DNA of 58,776 nt from Pirellulales bacterium. Lineage in GTDB: Bacteria; Planctomycetota; Planctomycetia; Pirellulales; Thermoguttaceae. The translations under genes and the position numbers were made by a program. The stretch covers positions 1 to 58,776 of the forward strand of contig JAFGPV010000077.1 of NCBI GenBank assembly GCA_016936015.1. Direction: 5' to 3'. The notes beneath the pieces are model-generated. The model made no database searches. It was given only the letters and a program-made list of their open reading frames with translations, and was not told where the DNA came from. Shown piece after piece: positions 45,568 through 53,060 of this stretch. The stretch's first letter is position 1. The number at the start of each line of letters is the position of its first letter.

Positions 45568-46815
45568 TCAGGGGGTGCGCGATTGCAGCCGATACTGCGC
45601 CGGGGTCAAATCGAGTTCGCGGCGGAAGACACTGCTCATGTAGCTGAGGCTGCTGAACCCCGAAACGTTGGCGATTTTTTCAACCGAAAGATTCGTTTCC
45701 AGGAGGAGTTTTTTGCTCCAGGCCAACCGCGCGCGCTGGATTTCCTCACGGATCGACCGTCCCAGGATGCGTTGAAAGCGGATTTCCAGGCTGCGCCGGG
45801 AGGCGGCCGATTCCTGGACGACTTCCTCGATGGTGATCGTTTGACGGAAGTGATCGCGGATGAAGCGCAGGGCCGCCGCCACGTGCCGGTCCTCGACGGC
45901 GACGATGTCGGTGGAGCGCCGCGCCGTGACCCAAAGGGCCTCGACGACAATCTGCTGCGGCTGTTTAGTTCGGCCGGACATCAATCCGTCGAGCAGTTCT
46001 GCCGCTTGATATCCCGCGTGTTCGAGGTTCAGGACCACGCTGGACAGCGGCGGATTGGCCATGTTGCACAGGAGCCGGTCGTCATCCACGCCCACCACGG
46101 CCACGTCGTCAGGAATTTGCAACCCCGCCGCCAGGGCGGCTTCGATGATATGGCGGCCCCGGACGTCGTTGCAGGCCATGATTCCCACCGGCTTGGGCAA
46201 CGACCGCAGCCAGGCGACCACCAACGGCTGCTCCCGATCCCAGGGCAAGGCCAGTTTGTGCCGCGGGGGATCGTAAACGCTATAGGAAGTGTACTGATGT
46301 TGTTGCAGACACTCGTAAAAGCCATCCTGCCGATTCTGCGACCAGATTCGTCCCTTGAATCCGCAGAAAGCAAAGTGGATGAATCCCCGCTCCAGCAAGT
46401 GATCGGCCGCCACCCGTCCTGCCTGATGCGAGTCGGCGCGGATTTCCGAAACCCTGGAGAGCGGGTTGCCTTTGGCCAGTTGCTCTCGGGTCAGATCGAC
46501 GGCGATCACCGGCAGGCCGGAAGCGAGAATGGGCCGGGTGATACCCGGCGACTGAATACGGCCGATGATTCCCGTGGCGTTCAATTGCCGCAGATTAAAC
46601 GACTCTCCGGGGCGCATTCGGGTGATCGGGGTTTCGGTATACAACTTCCCCCAAATGCTGTCGGAATCAGGCTTGGGCACCCGGGGATGGTCGCCCGAAA
46701 GGCAAAACACCCAAGGCCCGTGCAACTGCGAATAACGGGTGATCCCGTGCAGCAACCCCCGGTCGTAGCCGGCGAAGGGAAACATCAACAGAACGACATG
46801 GGGGGTATCGCTCAT
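45568..46815 (-). CDS. XylR-type transcriptional regulator (LacI-like sensor, AraC HTH)
   Basis: A 415-residue regulator. The sensor part (about 5-290) has the periplasmic-binding-protein fold of LacI/XylR proteins: HVVLLMFPFAGYDRGLLHGI at the start, GLPVIAVDLTREQL near 105, LLERGFIHFAFCGF near 150 and IPDDVAVVGVDDDRLLCNM near 230. The C-terminal 100 residues are the AraC double HTH: ITIEEVVQESAASRRSLEIR and VEKIANVSGFSSLSYMSSVFRR, then LTPAQYR. ATG 46815 is the start with family similarity; the open frame continues upstream to 47523 without any. It is divergent from the RuBisCO-like operon and lies between copies B and C of the shared element, so it is the natural candidate to bind them. Confidence 0.93.
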   Translation of the reverse strand: MSDTPHVVLLMFPFAGYDRGLLHGITRYSQLHGPWVFCLSGDHPRVPKPDSDSIWGKLYTETPITRMRPGESFNLRQLNATGIIGRIQSPGITRPILASGLPVIAVDLTREQLAKGNPLSRVSEIRADSHQAGRVAADHLLERGFIHFAFCGFKGRIWSQNRQDGFYECLQQHQYTSYSVYDPPRHKLALPWDREQPLVVAWLRSLPKPVGIMACNDVRGRHIIEAALAAGLQIPDDVAVVGVDDDRLLCNMANPPLSSVVLNLEHAGYQAAELLDGLMSGRTKQPQQIVVEALWVTARRSTDIVAVEDRHVAAALRFIRDHFRQTITIEEVVQESAASRRSLEIRFQRILGRSIREEIQRARLAWSKKLLLETNLSVEKIANVSGFSSLSYMSSVFRRELDLTPAQYRLQSRTP

Positions 46816-47144
46816 AAATGATTTTATCAAGGCTTCTTTTCCGACTTGCCGCATCACGGCCGGGAGATGCCGGCCGAAACCTGTCAGGGGAGATGATGTG
46901 CAATTTATTGTAACTCCCCCATTTTCGGAAAGAAAGTATGATTCCTTGTGGTGCGTTGCCAAACCCAGCCGAATCCTTCCTGATTTCTCGACGCCATTCC
47001 CGCTTCCGACCTCCGTGGTGCGGCATTCCTGCGCGGCGTTTTTCGCCGTCAACAATGAGAGACGCCATCGCAATACCGACGGCCATTCCGCGCCTTTCGG
47101 CGGGATTTTCGGGGCGTTCCGTCCCCGCGGCGGCCGCCGGGCGG
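46816..47144. other. Divergent promoter region, left part
   Basis: Between the XylR-type gene and copy B. It contains a CGGCCGG/CCGGCCG hairpin (46857-46863 and 46870-46876) in the leader of the regulator gene. I see no coding sequence. Confidence 0.45.
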
Positions 47145-47186
47145 GTGCGCAAATTCTAAAGTCGATTGCGCTAGATTGCATGGACG
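47145..47186 (+). promoter_or_regulatory. Shared upstream element, copy B
   Basis: GTGCGC (47145-47150), CTAAAGTC (47156-47163), TTGCGCT (47166-47172), TTGCATGGACG (47176-47186). It lies 85 bp ahead of the RuBisCO-like gene. Spacing between its blocks is identical to copies A and C. Confidence 0.7.
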
Positions 47187-47271
47187 GAATCGCCGGCTTC
47201 GAACATAGTAAGACTTGCGCCCGCGCTTTGCGCTGAGGTTGTCTCGTTCGGGCTGCGCGCCATGATATCCT

Positions 47272-48708
47272 ATGCCTATGAAACCAATTGACCATGCCCT
47301 TGAGAAAACGCTTTGGTACGACGCGGACGCCCGGGAAATCCGGCTGCGGCGGCTGATCAGAGAACGGCTTGCCGAAAATCCTGCGCCGTCGGTCGAGGAT
47401 CATATCGTCGCCACGTATTTCTTGGCTTTGCGAAGCACGCCCCTGAGCCGAATCTCCAAGGAAATCGCCTACCATGCGACCAGCGGCATAAAAAATCCGC
47501 CGCCGGGTTCTTTGCTGGCCCAATGCACGGGGCAGGCGGCGGGCATCGACGCCTGGGACGCCTCGGGGCGTCTCGGACTACTGCACATGGCGTTTCCGCT
47601 GAAAATGCTGCAACAGCCGGACGGCCACGTCACGAGTTGCGACCTATTGCACACGGCCGCCGGCGCCATTCTCTTCGACGTGTATGAAAATCAGGATGTT
47701 CGCCTGGTGGCATTGCAACTGCCCGAGCAGTTGTTGAAAACGTTCCCGGGGCCGGCTCACGGTCCCCAGGGACTGCGAAAACGGAACGGTTTTTCACCGG
47801 ACGAGCCGGCCTTCGGCACCATCCTCAAGCCCACGGCGGGCATCACGCCCGACGAGGTCGGCCGTCTCGTGGCCGAGGCCGCGAAGTGCCCCCTGTTTTT
47901 GTTCATCAAAGAAGACGAAGACCTCTATCCGAACCTCGATTATTCTCCCGTCCGCAAGCGCGTCGAACAGGCCGTCGCGGCCATCGCCCGGCAACGGGAG
48001 GCGCGGGGCGGAAAAGGGTTGATCTTCGCCCCGCACATCACCTCCGCGCCCCACGAACTGCCGGAGATCTTGCACGCCGTGCTGGAGGCCGGCGCGACCG
48101 GCGTCATGCTCAGCGAGACGTTTTGCGGAGGGGCCGTGCGCATGGTTCGCGAAGCGACGAAAAAACTGCCGAATCCGCCGGCGATTTACGGCCATAACGC
48201 CGGGATCGGCGTTAAGACGCGCGGAGGCATTTGGCGGGAAGTCATCGACCTGTTGGCGCGATTGGACGGCGTCGATCTCCGCCAAACCGCCCCCGTTCGA
48301 GCCGGTACGCCGTTCATCTATCCCTACGGCGACGAATGGGAAGCGTCCGAGGAAATTTTGTCGCGGGAATTGCCGGGAATCAGGCCGACCATGATTGCCC
48401 GGGCGGGCGGCCTCGACCAGGGAAACATCATCCTCAACCTGGCCGACGCCGAACGGCGCGGCCTCGCGCCGAACATTCTCTTTCTGGCAGGCTCGGCGAT
48501 CAATTCCGTGAAGAACGACCAAGGGAAACCCGATTCCCAACTCGGCGCCGAAGCCATGCTTCAGGCGTTGGAAGTTCATCGATCCGGGGAATTGGCTGGC
48601 GTGTCCGCAGAAGACCATTTGGCCGCACTTCTTGACCTGGCGAGACGCAAGCAACTTGCCCCACTTTTAACGGCTTTACGGCAAAGATATCCTGGGAATA
48701 ACCAATGA
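47272..48708 (+). CDS. RuBisCO-like protein (form IV type)
   Basis: A homologue of the RuBisCO large subunit, 478 residues. The N-terminal alpha/beta domain is about 40-160. The barrel begins with LPEQLLKTFPGPAHG near 150 and FGTILKPTAG with Lys186 (RuBisCO K175). LFIKEDEDLYP gives Lys213, Asp215 and Glu216, the equivalents of the carbamylated lysine and its metal-binding acids. GATGVMLSETF, IYGHNAGIGV and LFLAGSAINSVKNDQG follow in the family order. The second RuBisCO lysine (KPK) is Thr here and the mobile loop-6 Lys is not seen, so it should not fix CO2; an enolase, isomerase or decarboxylase/transcarboxylase on a sugar phosphate is more likely. First gene of a tightly packed operon. ATG 47278 is an alternative start. 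Confidence 0.9.
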   Translation: MPMKPIDHALEKTLWYDADAREIRLRRLIRERLAENPAPSVEDHIVATYFLALRSTPLSRISKEIAYHATSGIKNPPPGSLLAQCTGQAAGIDAWDASGRLGLLHMAFPLKMLQQPDGHVTSCDLLHTAAGAILFDVYENQDVRLVALQLPEQLLKTFPGPAHGPQGLRKRNGFSPDEPAFGTILKPTAGITPDEVGRLVAEAAKCPLFLFIKEDEDLYPNLDYSPVRKRVEQAVAAIARQREARGGKGLIFAPHITSAPHELPEILHAVLEAGATGVMLSETFCGGAVRMVREATKKLPNPPAIYGHNAGIGVKTRGGIWREVIDLLARLDGVDLRQTAPVRAGTPFIYPYGDEWEASEEILSRELPGIRPTMIARAGGLDQGNIILNLADAERRGLAPNILFLAGSAINSVKNDQGKPDSQLGAEAMLQALEVHRSGELAGVSAEDHLAALLDLARRKQLAPLLTALRQRYPGNNQ

Positions 48709-49061
48709 GTGCAACAAACAGCATTAAAATCGTGGAAAAACCTTGGGGACGCGAGATGTGGGTCGCCCATACGGACCAATATGCCTTCAAAATCATTGAA
48801 ATCAAGGCCGGCACCCGTTCCAGCCTGCAATACCACGTGAAAAAGCACGAGCACATCTACGTCGAATCCGGCACGCTGCAAATGGAGTGGGAAAACGAGT
48901 CGGGCGCGATGGAATTGCTCACCTTGCATCCCGGCGAAGTTGTGGAAAACAAGCCTAAGCGCAAGCACCGGGCCATTGCCGTGGAAGACGTTCGCTTGCT
49001 TGAAGTCAGCACGCCGGAGTTGGACGACGTCGTGCGCGTTGAAGACGATTACCACCGTTGA
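48705..49061 (+). CDS. Small cupin, phosphomannose-isomerase-like
   Basis: A 118-residue single cupin domain. It begins VEKPWGREMWVA, as in the C-terminal domain of type II phosphomannose isomerases, with RSSLQYHVKKHEHIYVESGTL-type cupin motif 1 (two His and a Glu for metal, about residues 38-52) and HPGEVVENKPKRKHRAIA as motif 2 (about 75-92). The ATG overlaps the RuBisCO-like stop codon (ATGA), so the two are translationally coupled. A role as sugar or sugar-phosphate isomerase, or mutarotase, in the same pathway is plausible; single cupins can also only bind substrate. Confidence 0.82.
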   Translation: MSATNSIKIVEKPWGREMWVAHTDQYAFKIIEIKAGTRSSLQYHVKKHEHIYVESGTLQMEWENESGAMELLTLHPGEVVENKPKRKHRAIAVEDVRLLEVSTPELDDVVRVEDDYHR

Positions 49062-49077
49062 GGAAAGCCAAAACGCC

Positions 49078-50232
49078 ATGGTCGAGAAGATCGTAGTTTT
49101 CGGAGCGGGAGCCACGGGTCGCGGACATGTGGGACTCCTGGCGTGGCAAGCCGGATTTGAAATCGTCTTTGTCGATAAGAAACCGCCGCTGGTCGAGAAA
49201 CTCGGTAATCCCGGCCGATACGTTGTCAATCTTTATGGCAAAAATACGCAGAAGATCGTCGTTTCCGGCTATCGTGTCTACCACGCCGATAACCGCAAGG
49301 CGATCGCGGAAGAAATCTGCGACGCGACGTTGGTGCTCACCGCCGTGTTCGACCAGAATCTGGCGGACGTCGCGTTGACGATTGCCGGGGGAATTACCGC
49401 CTGCATTCGTGCCGGACGCACCGCGCCTCTTAACGTAATCGCCTGCGAGAACATGATGGACAGTTCGAGCCAACTGGGCCGGCATGTCCTCTCGCATTTG
49501 ACCGCGGAGGAGAAGGCGTGGTGCGAGCGTTGCGTCGGGTTTCCCGACTGCATGATCAGCCGGGTGGTCCCCCGCCCTGAACCGGACCCCTTGGTCGTTG
49601 TTGCCGAAGACTACAACGAGTGGACGGCCCGGGCGGAATCCTTCCGGGGAGCCAAGCCGCAGGCTTTGACGGCCTTGGAACTGGTCGATAACCAGACCGC
49701 CCGATTGGAGCGCAAACTATTCATCCACAACGGCGGCCACGCCACCTGCGGTTACTTCGGATATCATGCCGGTCATCAATACGTCCACGAAGCGGTCGCC
49801 GATCCGAGGGTAGCTGAGAAGGTCGTCGGGGCGCTGGACGAATTGGGAGCGGTCGTCGAGCGTAAATGGGGATTTTCCACGGAATCCATCGCGGCCTACA
49901 AGCGCGATTTGGGACGGCGCGGCGCGGTGCCGGAAATGCGGGATGAAATCCTCCGCGTCGTCCGCGATCCAATCCGCAAACTCTCGACGCGCGAACGGCT
50001 CGTGGCGCCGGCCAAACTGGCCGTCGAATACGGCCTGCCGAGAAAGTGGATCGTCCAGGCGATCGTCGCCGCGCTGCGCTACCGCCATCCGCAGGACCCG
50101 CAGTCCCTCGTCCTGGCCGAACAATTGTCCCGGGAAGGCCTGACGCCGGTTCTGCGAAATATCTGCGAGATCGAGCCTCAGTCCCCCTTGGCCGATGAGA
50201 TTCAATCCGCCTGGAACCAAGCGGCGGGATAG
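49078..50232 (+). CDS. Mannitol-1-phosphate/altronate-type polyol dehydrogenase
   Basis: NAD-dependent dehydrogenase of the polyol-specific long-chain family. Residues 4-12 (IVVFGAGATGRGHVGLL) form the nucleotide-binding glycine loop. The catalytic signature is RKLFIHNGGHATCGYFGYH near 213, giving Lys, then Asn at +5 and His at +8. At 384 residues it matches the length of MtlD. ATG 49078 has GAGGAAA upstream; the longer frame from 48940 overlaps the cupin gene. It is 17 bp from the cupin and 3 bp from the symporter gene. It should oxidise a sugar alcohol or reduce a keto-sugar (acid) supplied by the transporter; the exact substrate cannot be read from the sequence. Confidence 0.88.
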   Translation: MVEKIVVFGAGATGRGHVGLLAWQAGFEIVFVDKKPPLVEKLGNPGRYVVNLYGKNTQKIVVSGYRVYHADNRKAIAEEICDATLVLTAVFDQNLADVALTIAGGITACIRAGRTAPLNVIACENMMDSSSQLGRHVLSHLTAEEKAWCERCVGFPDCMISRVVPRPEPDPLVVVAEDYNEWTARAESFRGAKPQALTALELVDNQTARLERKLFIHNGGHATCGYFGYHAGHQYVHEAVADPRVAEKVVGALDELGAVVERKWGFSTESIAAYKRDLGRRGAVPEMRDEILRVVRDPIRKLSTRERLVAPAKLAVEYGLPRKWIVQAIVAALRYRHPQDPQSLVLAEQLSREGLTPVLRNICEIEPQSPLADEIQSAWNQAAG

Positions 50233-50235
50233 CTT

Positions 50236-51867
50236 ATGACCTTTACTTTAACCTGGCTCGACTGGTGTGTCGGAACCATTGCCGTCGGGGGCAGCATTTG
50301 GTTCGGCTGGCACATGTCGCGCCGGGTCGGCGCCGGAAAAGACAGCTCCAGTTTCTTTTTGGCCGGACGGAATTTGCCTTGGTGGATCGTCGGCCTGTCG
50401 CTGTACGCCACCAATATCGGGGCCGAACACCTCGTCGGATTGACCGGCGACGCCTACCGGTACGGCCTCTCGGCGGGCACGGTCGAACTGACGACGGCGA
50501 TGTGCCTGGGCATGGCCGCAGCGATCCTGTTTCCCTACTATATCCGCAACAAGGTCTTTACGATTCCCGAGTTCCTGGAAATGCGCTACAGCCCCCTGGC
50601 GCGCAGTTTCTTCTCGGGATTGATGCTGATCATTTGCGTGATGACCAAAATGGCTTTTTGCCTCTTTGCCGGCGCGCTGGTCATGACCAGCCTGGTGGGC
50701 AGCGACGTCACGAATACGTCGGTCGTCATGACGATGGTGATTTCCATCGCCGTCGTCACGGCGATCTTCACGATAGTGGGCGGCTTCGCCGGCGTGGCGT
50801 ACGCCGACATCATCCAAAGCACGATTAAAATCCTCGGATGCGGCCTCATGCTCGCGATCGGACTGTATCAAGTCGGCGGCTGGCACGAACTTCTGGCGAA
50901 AGCGCCCGTGGCGATGCACGTCCATAAACCGTACACCGATCCCGACTATCCTTTTTGGGGAGTCATTCTCGGGGCGATCTACGGCGGAATATTTTACTGG
51001 GGCGTGGACCAGGTCAACGTGCAGCGCGTCCTGGGCGCAGCCAACCTCAAGCAGGCCCGGTGGGGGGCCATGTTTTGCGTATTGCTCAAGCTGACGCCGA
51101 TATTTATTTTCGCAATGCCGGGCGTCATCGCCTCGGTGTTATACCCCGGCTTGGAAGAACCGAAAAACACCTTCGTCACCTTGATGAATAAGCTGCTTCC
51201 CGACGGAGTGCGCGGCCTGGTGCTTGCCGCCCTGGTCTGCGCGCTGATTTCCGCCTTGGACGCTACGATGAATTCCGTCTCGACGCTCTTTGTGCGCGAT
51301 TTCATCCTGCGATTCCGGCCTCATACGACCGAAAAATCCCAGGTCGCCATCGGGCGTTGGGCAATCGCCGCGTGCACGGCGGCCGGCGTGGGTGCGGCCT
51401 ATCTGGTTTACAAAAACCAGGAGGGGCTCTACAAATACCTGCAAACCATCTCGATCTATCTCGTCATGCCAATTACGCCGGCTATCGTCTTCGGCATTTT
51501 AAGCAAACGCGTGAATATGACGGGAGCGGTCGTTTCGGTGATCGTGGGGATGGCCTTGGCCAGCCTGTTCGTTGCCGATCAATTGATGGAAATGATGTCG
51601 AAAGGAACCGGCGAGGCAACCTTCCCCTTCCTGCACGGAGACTTAACAAGAAATTACACGTACCGCGGCTTGTATGGGACGATTCTCGTCACGGCCACGC
51701 TGTTCGGCGTTTCCTACCTGACCAGGCGGCCTCGGCCCGAGCAACTCGCCACGACGACCGTCGATTGGGGCGAGCGCTGGGAATCCTTCCAAGGACTTGC
51801 CGATTGGCGGCTGCACCTGGCCGTGTTATGCGTCCTGACCGTGTTGTGTTATTGGTGGCTCTGGTAG
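50236..51867 (+). CDS. Sodium/solute symporter (SSS family, SGLT-like)
   Basis: A 543-residue transporter with about 13-14 membrane helices. Early motif FFLAGRNLPWWIVGLSLYATN (about residues 36-56) and IGAEHLVGLTGDAYRYG are typical of sugar-type SSS proteins. NKVFTIPEFLEMRYSP follows near 100. The region WGVDQVNVQRVLGAANLKQAR (about 255-275) is the standard SGLT motif, and ALISALDATMNSVSTLFVRDF near 340 is also standard. It is 3 bp after the dehydrogenase. It probably brings in the sugar, polyol or sugar acid used by the operon, driven by sodium. Confidence 0.92.
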   Translation: MTFTLTWLDWCVGTIAVGGSIWFGWHMSRRVGAGKDSSSFFLAGRNLPWWIVGLSLYATNIGAEHLVGLTGDAYRYGLSAGTVELTTAMCLGMAAAILFPYYIRNKVFTIPEFLEMRYSPLARSFFSGLMLIICVMTKMAFCLFAGALVMTSLVGSDVTNTSVVMTMVISIAVVTAIFTIVGGFAGVAYADIIQSTIKILGCGLMLAIGLYQVGGWHELLAKAPVAMHVHKPYTDPDYPFWGVILGAIYGGIFYWGVDQVNVQRVLGAANLKQARWGAMFCVLLKLTPIFIFAMPGVIASVLYPGLEEPKNTFVTLMNKLLPDGVRGLVLAALVCALISALDATMNSVSTLFVRDFILRFRPHTTEKSQVAIGRWAIAACTAAGVGAAYLVYKNQEGLYKYLQTISIYLVMPITPAIVFGILSKRVNMTGAVVSVIVGMALASLFVADQLMEMMSKGTGEATFPFLHGDLTRNYTYRGLYGTILVTATLFGVSYLTRRPRPEQLATTTVDWGERWESFQGLADWRLHLAVLCVLTVLCYWWLW

Positions 51868-51903
51868 AACCGCAGGAACTTTTTCCCGAGAAGCTGCTGG
51901 ACG

Positions 51904-52959
51904 ATGAATTCCCTCGAACGAACGACGAAAGTGTTGCGGGGAGAAATTCCCGACCGGGTGCCGGTGGGACTGCACAATTACCTGATGGCCTGCCGGCTGC
52001 ACGGAGGCCGGTTCGACGAGATCCTGCGCAGCGGCGAACTAATGGCCGAGGCGCAGTTAAATGCGTGGCGGACCTTCGGGCACGACGTGATCATGCTGGA
52101 GATCGGCGTGTGCGCCGAGGCCGAAGCCTTGGGCGCCAAGATTCGCTATACGGCCGACGGGCCGCCGCACGTGGAAGAGCCGCTCATCAAGGAACCGGAG
52201 GACCTCGACAAGCTTTGCGTGCCCGATCCGGAAAGGACCTTCCCGCTCAATGAGGTGCTGAAAACCACGCGGATCGTCAGGCAGGAGACAAACGGAAAGG
52301 CGTTCATCAACGGCCGGTCGGACCAGGGGCCGATCGCCTTGGCGCTGGCGCTGACGGGCCCGGAACGGTTCTTGACCATGTTGGCCGATCCCGAGTGGCA
52401 GCCGTGGTGCCGGCGGTGCGTCGAGTTTTGCAGCCGCGTCAATATCGCGCTGGGCGAAGCGCAGCTCCGCGCGGGGGCCGACAGCTCGACCATCGGATTG
52501 GCCGGCACGAGCCTGATCTCGCCGCGGCTGTTCGACGCTTTCGAACTGCCGGGCACTAAGGCGTATTGCTCGGCGTTGCAGCGGAAAGGCGGTTTCGCCT
52601 TCGTTCACGCCTGCGGCAATGAGACCAAGCTGCTGAATAACCTGTTGGCCACCGGCGCGGATTGCCTCGAGTTGGATCCGGGGACCGACGCCGAGAAGTG
52701 CAAACGGACGGTACAGGGCCGGGCCAGCGTGTTGGGGATGATCGATCCAGCGCAGGTGATGCGGCGGGGCACGCCGGAAGTCGTTCGCGAAGAGACCAGC
52801 CGGATATTGGAACGGATGGCCCGGGGAGGCGGTTTTATCGTCGGCCCCGGCTGCGCGCTGCCCGCCGATACGCCGCCGGAAAACGTGGCAGCCCTGATGG
52901 AATGCGTCCGTCGGGAAGGCATTTATGGTGCGGATGGAGCGTTGAAACCGGGGAGATAG
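51904..52959 (+). CDS. Uroporphyrinogen decarboxylase family (methyltransferase-like) protein
   Basis: A 351-residue member of the UroD superfamily, closer to the corrinoid-dependent methyltransferases (MtaA/CmuA type) than to HemE. The N-terminus has NSLERTTKVLRGEIPDRVPVG; FAFVHACGNETKLL near 240 gives the His-x-Cys zinc motif of the methyltransferase branch. MIDPAQVMRRGTPEVV near 280 and IVGPGCALPADTPPENVAAL near 317 are the standard end motifs. The heme-synthesis Arg and Asp motifs at the N-terminus are not clear. It lies 36 bp after the symporter in the same direction. In a sugar cluster it might act on a methylated sugar or polyol, or have an unknown role. Confidence 0.82.
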   Translation: MNSLERTTKVLRGEIPDRVPVGLHNYLMACRLHGGRFDEILRSGELMAEAQLNAWRTFGHDVIMLEIGVCAEAEALGAKIRYTADGPPHVEEPLIKEPEDLDKLCVPDPERTFPLNEVLKTTRIVRQETNGKAFINGRSDQGPIALALALTGPERFLTMLADPEWQPWCRRCVEFCSRVNIALGEAQLRAGADSSTIGLAGTSLISPRLFDAFELPGTKAYCSALQRKGGFAFVHACGNETKLLNNLLATGADCLELDPGTDAEKCKRTVQGRASVLGMIDPAQVMRRGTPEVVREETSRILERMARGGGFIVGPGCALPADTPPENVAALMECVRREGIYGADGALKPGR

Positions 52960-53060
52960 CGCCGTGTGTTCCCACGCGGGAGCGCGGGTACAAGAGAACA
53001 AGAAAAGGCACTGGCGGAGCCAGCGGCACACGGGCGGGCAAGACCATGAGGAGAGCAAAC
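52960..53060 (+). repeat. Short GC-rich palindromic spacer before the glycosidase gene
   Basis: CTGGC (53011-53015) pairs with GCCAG (53019-53023), and a broken TTCCCACGCGGGAGCGCGGG segment (52970-52989) resembles a degenerate CGTTCCCGCG-type element. The ribosome binding site GGAGAG for the next gene lies at 53050-53055. Confidence 0.4.

Noticed and set aside
46816-47523. 5' extension of the XylR-type frame to 651 codons
   Set aside because: No similarity before MSDTPHVV, and the extension crosses copy B of the shared element and the start of the RuBisCO-like gene.
47272-48708. RuBisCO large subunit for CO2 fixation
   Set aside because: Loop-6 Lys and the second active-site Lys are missing and no small subunit or phosphoribulokinase is near; it is a RuBisCO-like protein.
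51904-52959. HemE of heme biosynthesis
   Set aside because: The His-x-Cys zinc motif and lack of clear N-terminal HemE signatures favour the methyltransferase branch, and no heme gene is near.
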